Under the pieces are notes generated by a model. The model searched no databases and was not told the DNA's origin. It saw only the letters and a program-made list of their open reading frames with translations. This document shows positions 6,654 through 7,990 of a DNA stretch of 7,990 nucleotides, piece by piece. How positions within the stretch are numbered: position 1 is the first letter of the stretch; the number at the start of each line of letters is the position of its first letter. The stretch spans positions 1 through 7,990 of the forward strand of contig JAJNQF010000332.1 in assembly GCA_021154945.1 (NCBI GenBank), in the 5' to 3' direction. The DNA is from Sphingomonas sp. Lineage in GTDB: Bacteria > Pseudomonadota > Alphaproteobacteria > Sphingomonadales > Sphingomonadaceae. The translations under genes were made by a program, and so were the position numbers.

Positions 6654-7876
6654 TGTCCGGCCAGCGTGTTGAGCTGGAGGATCGGGAGCAGGATGGATAG
6701 CACGATCGTCGCAACGATGCCGCCCATCACGACGATGATCAGCGGTTCGAGCAATGACAATGCGGTGGCGGTGAAGCGGTCGAACTCGCGTTCGAGATAG
6801 TCGGCGGCGCGCTCCAGCATCTCGTCGAGGCGACCGGCGGCTTCGCCCGATGCTGCGAGATAGGTCAGCAGCGGGGGGAACACGCCTGCGCGGCGCATCG
6901 CGGCCGACAGCGAGCCGCCGCCGCGAATCGCGTCGACGATCTGGTCAGAGGCGAGGCGCAGGCGGCGATTATGGATTGTGCTGGCGGTGAGGTTGAGGCC
7001 GTCGAGCAGCGGCAGGCGGCTGGCGACCATCGTGCCAAGCGTGCGCGCCATGCGGGCTGCGTGGAGGTCTCGGATCAGGCGGCCAAGCATCGGAATGCGG
7101 AGCAGCCAGCTGTCGAAGGCGAGGCGGAAGGTGGGGTCCTTGAGGGCGCGCCACAAAAGAAGGTTAGACAGGGTTAGGCCAAGAACGATCACCCACCAAT
7201 AGCCGACCAGGAATGCCGAGAAGGCCATCACCATGCGCGTAAGTAACGGTAATTGCTGGCCAACGGTGTCGAATTGCTCGACCACCTGGGGGACGACGAA
7301 CATCATCAGTGCGGTCACTACCCCTAGCGCGACGAGCGCGAGGATGGAGGGATAGGCCAGCGCGGTGATGAGCTTGCCGCGGATCTCGGCCTGGCGTTCG
7401 AGCAGGGCCGCCAAGCGGTCGAGGATGGTCGGGAGCGAGCCCGAGCTTTCGCCGGCCGACACCATCGCGCGGTAGAGCGGCGGGAAGCTCTTGGGTTCGC
7501 GCGCCATCGCGTCGGCGAGGCGGCGGCCTTCGACGACGCCGGCGTGGACGTGCTGGACTATGGTGCGGACGCTGTCCTGCTCGGTCTGTCGGGTGATGGT
7601 GCGGAGGGACTCCTCCAGCGGGGAAACGCGGTTGAGCGTGGCGAGCTGGCGGGTGAAGAGGGTGAGGTTCTTGCCCGACATCTTCGGCGTGCCGAGCTGG
7701 AGACCGAACAGCGGGCGGCCCTTGGTGGCCTGTGGTGGGGCGCCGGGGGTGATCTTCACGACGTAGAATTTACGCGCGTCGAGGGTGGCGCGCGCGACGT
7801 CCATGTCGGGCGCGGCGACGTGGCCGCGGCGTTCGGCGCCTTTGGTGTCGATCGCGATATAGTCGAAATCAGCCAC
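6650..7876 (-). CDS. gspF: Type II secretion system inner-membrane platform protein F
   Basis: A 408-aa polytopic inner-membrane protein, the core of the T2SS assembly platform. It is thought to couple GspE ATP hydrolysis to extraction of pseudopilins from the membrane. The N terminus ADFDYIAIDTKGAERRG (2-18) is typical of GspF. Two tandem cytoplasmic T2SSF domains follow, at about 70-195 and 273-395, each with the conserved acidic glycine motif: SAGESSGSLP (140-149) and ASGEAAGRLDEML (342-354). Membrane segments lie at about 172-196, 216-241 and 375-400, the usual three. The start is a GTG at 7876, not ATG; GGGAGGGG (7885-7892) ends 8 nt upstream, and the protein aligns from there. It is the first gene of the operon in the window; the ATPase gene gspE would be expected beyond 7990. 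Its stop overlaps gspG by 4 nt. Confidence 0.95.
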   Translation of the reverse strand: MADFDYIAIDTKGAERRGHVAAPDMDVARATLDARKFYVVKITPGAPPQATKGRPLFGLQLGTPKMSGKNLTLFTRQLATLNRVSPLEESLRTITRQTEQDSVRTIVQHVHAGVVEGRRLADAMAREPKSFPPLYRAMVSAGESSGSLPTILDRLAALLERQAEIRGKLITALAYPSILALVALGVVTALMMFVVPQVVEQFDTVGQQLPLLTRMVMAFSAFLVGYWWVIVLGLTLSNLLLWRALKDPTFRLAFDSWLLRIPMLGRLIRDLHAARMARTLGTMVASRLPLLDGLNLTASTIHNRRLRLASDQIVDAIRGGGSLSAAMRRAGVFPPLLTYLAASGEAAGRLDEMLERAADYLEREFDRFTATALSLLEPLIIVVMGGIVATIVLSILLPILQLNTLAGQ

Positions 7877-7884
7877 GACTTGCG

Positions 7885-7892
7885 CCCCTCCC
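7885..7892 (-). promoter_or_regulatory. Ribosome binding site of gspF inside a repeat hairpin
   Basis: GGGAGGGG on the minus strand, 8 nt before the GTG of gspF. It contains GGAGG and is the only purine-rich anti-Shine-Dalgarno match near this start. The same eight bases are the 3' arm of the perfect hairpin 7885-7905, so in the mRNA the site can be paired with CCCCTCCC immediately upstream. Confidence 0.6.
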
Positions 7893-7990
7893 GGGAAGGG
7901 AGGGGTTGGGGGTGGGTTGGGTTATGATGCGGGGGTCGGTGGCCCGAGCCGGCCTACCCACCCCCGGCCCCTCCCTTTCAGGGAGGGGGG
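7885..7990. repeat. Compound GC-rich inverted repeat upstream of gspF
   Basis: Two units of 36 nt lie head to head: 7885-7920, and 7953-7988 on the opposite strand, identical at 31 of 36 positions by eye. Each unit has a perfect 8-bp hairpin (CCCCTCCC, 5-nt loop, GGGAGGGG) at its outer end and a G-rich arm GGGGGTGGGT toward the centre. The units are separated by 32 nt (7921-7952) that include a small TCGG/CCGA inverted repeat. The three loop, linker and arm differences show two diverged copies, not a single duplicated block. This is the layout of a dispersed intergenic palindrome. The element may continue past 7990. No gene is supported in 7877-7990; one minus-strand frame is open across it, but the repeat makes coding unlikely. 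Confidence 0.8.

Noticed and set aside
7885..7990. CRISPR-like or insertion-sequence end
   Set aside because: There are only two units, in inverted orientation, with unequal loops and no transposase or regular spacers; a dispersed intergenic palindrome explains it better.

Overview
The window reads as a GC-rich alphaproteobacterial chromosome, most likely a member of the Sphingomonadales. This rests on overall composition, the style of the proteins, and GC-rich intergenic palindromes of a kind I associate with that group; it is inference, not a database result. Every gene I can support lies on the minus strand, so the biological reading order runs from position 7990 down to 1.

From 7876 down to 1378 the window holds the 3' two thirds of a type II secretion system (T2SS, Gsp) operon in canonical order: gspF, gspG, gspH, gspI, gspJ, gspK, gspL, gspM, gspN. 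GspF is the inner-membrane platform protein. GspG is the major pseudopilin, and GspH, I, J and K are the minor pseudopilins that build the tip of the pseudopilus. GspL and GspM anchor the platform and couple it to the cytoplasmic ATPase GspE. GspN is an accessory inner-membrane protein. All eight gene junctions overlap, by 4 to 26 nt, so the block looks like one translationally coupled unit. gspC, gspD and gspE are not in the window. In the usual order gspE, and often gspD, would lie just beyond position 7990.

Upstream of gspF (7885-7990) is a compound GC-rich inverted repeat: two 36-nt units, each with its own perfect 8-bp hairpin, facing each other across 32 nt. The unit next to gspF carries the only good ribosome binding site for gspF, inside the hairpin stem. 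This is the most interesting structural feature here.

Downstream of gspN lies a tRNA-His gene (GTG anticodon, encoded CCA, G-1 opposite C73) at 1237-1314, with a weak candidate promoter and a weak candidate terminator. It is followed by a separately expressed amino acid dehydrogenase of the Glu/Leu/Phe/Val family (74-1123), probably a leucine or branched-chain amino acid dehydrogenase, preceded by an AT-rich leader and a strong Shine-Dalgarno sequence. A short perfect hairpin (2-21) follows it at the window edge.

I see no mobile element, CRISPR array, phage gene or unknown multi-gene system. The gene content is a well-known secretion machine plus housekeeping genes. Points worth a second look are regulatory and architectural: the repeat-borne RBS, the compound repeat within the operon, and the fully overlapping gene chain.
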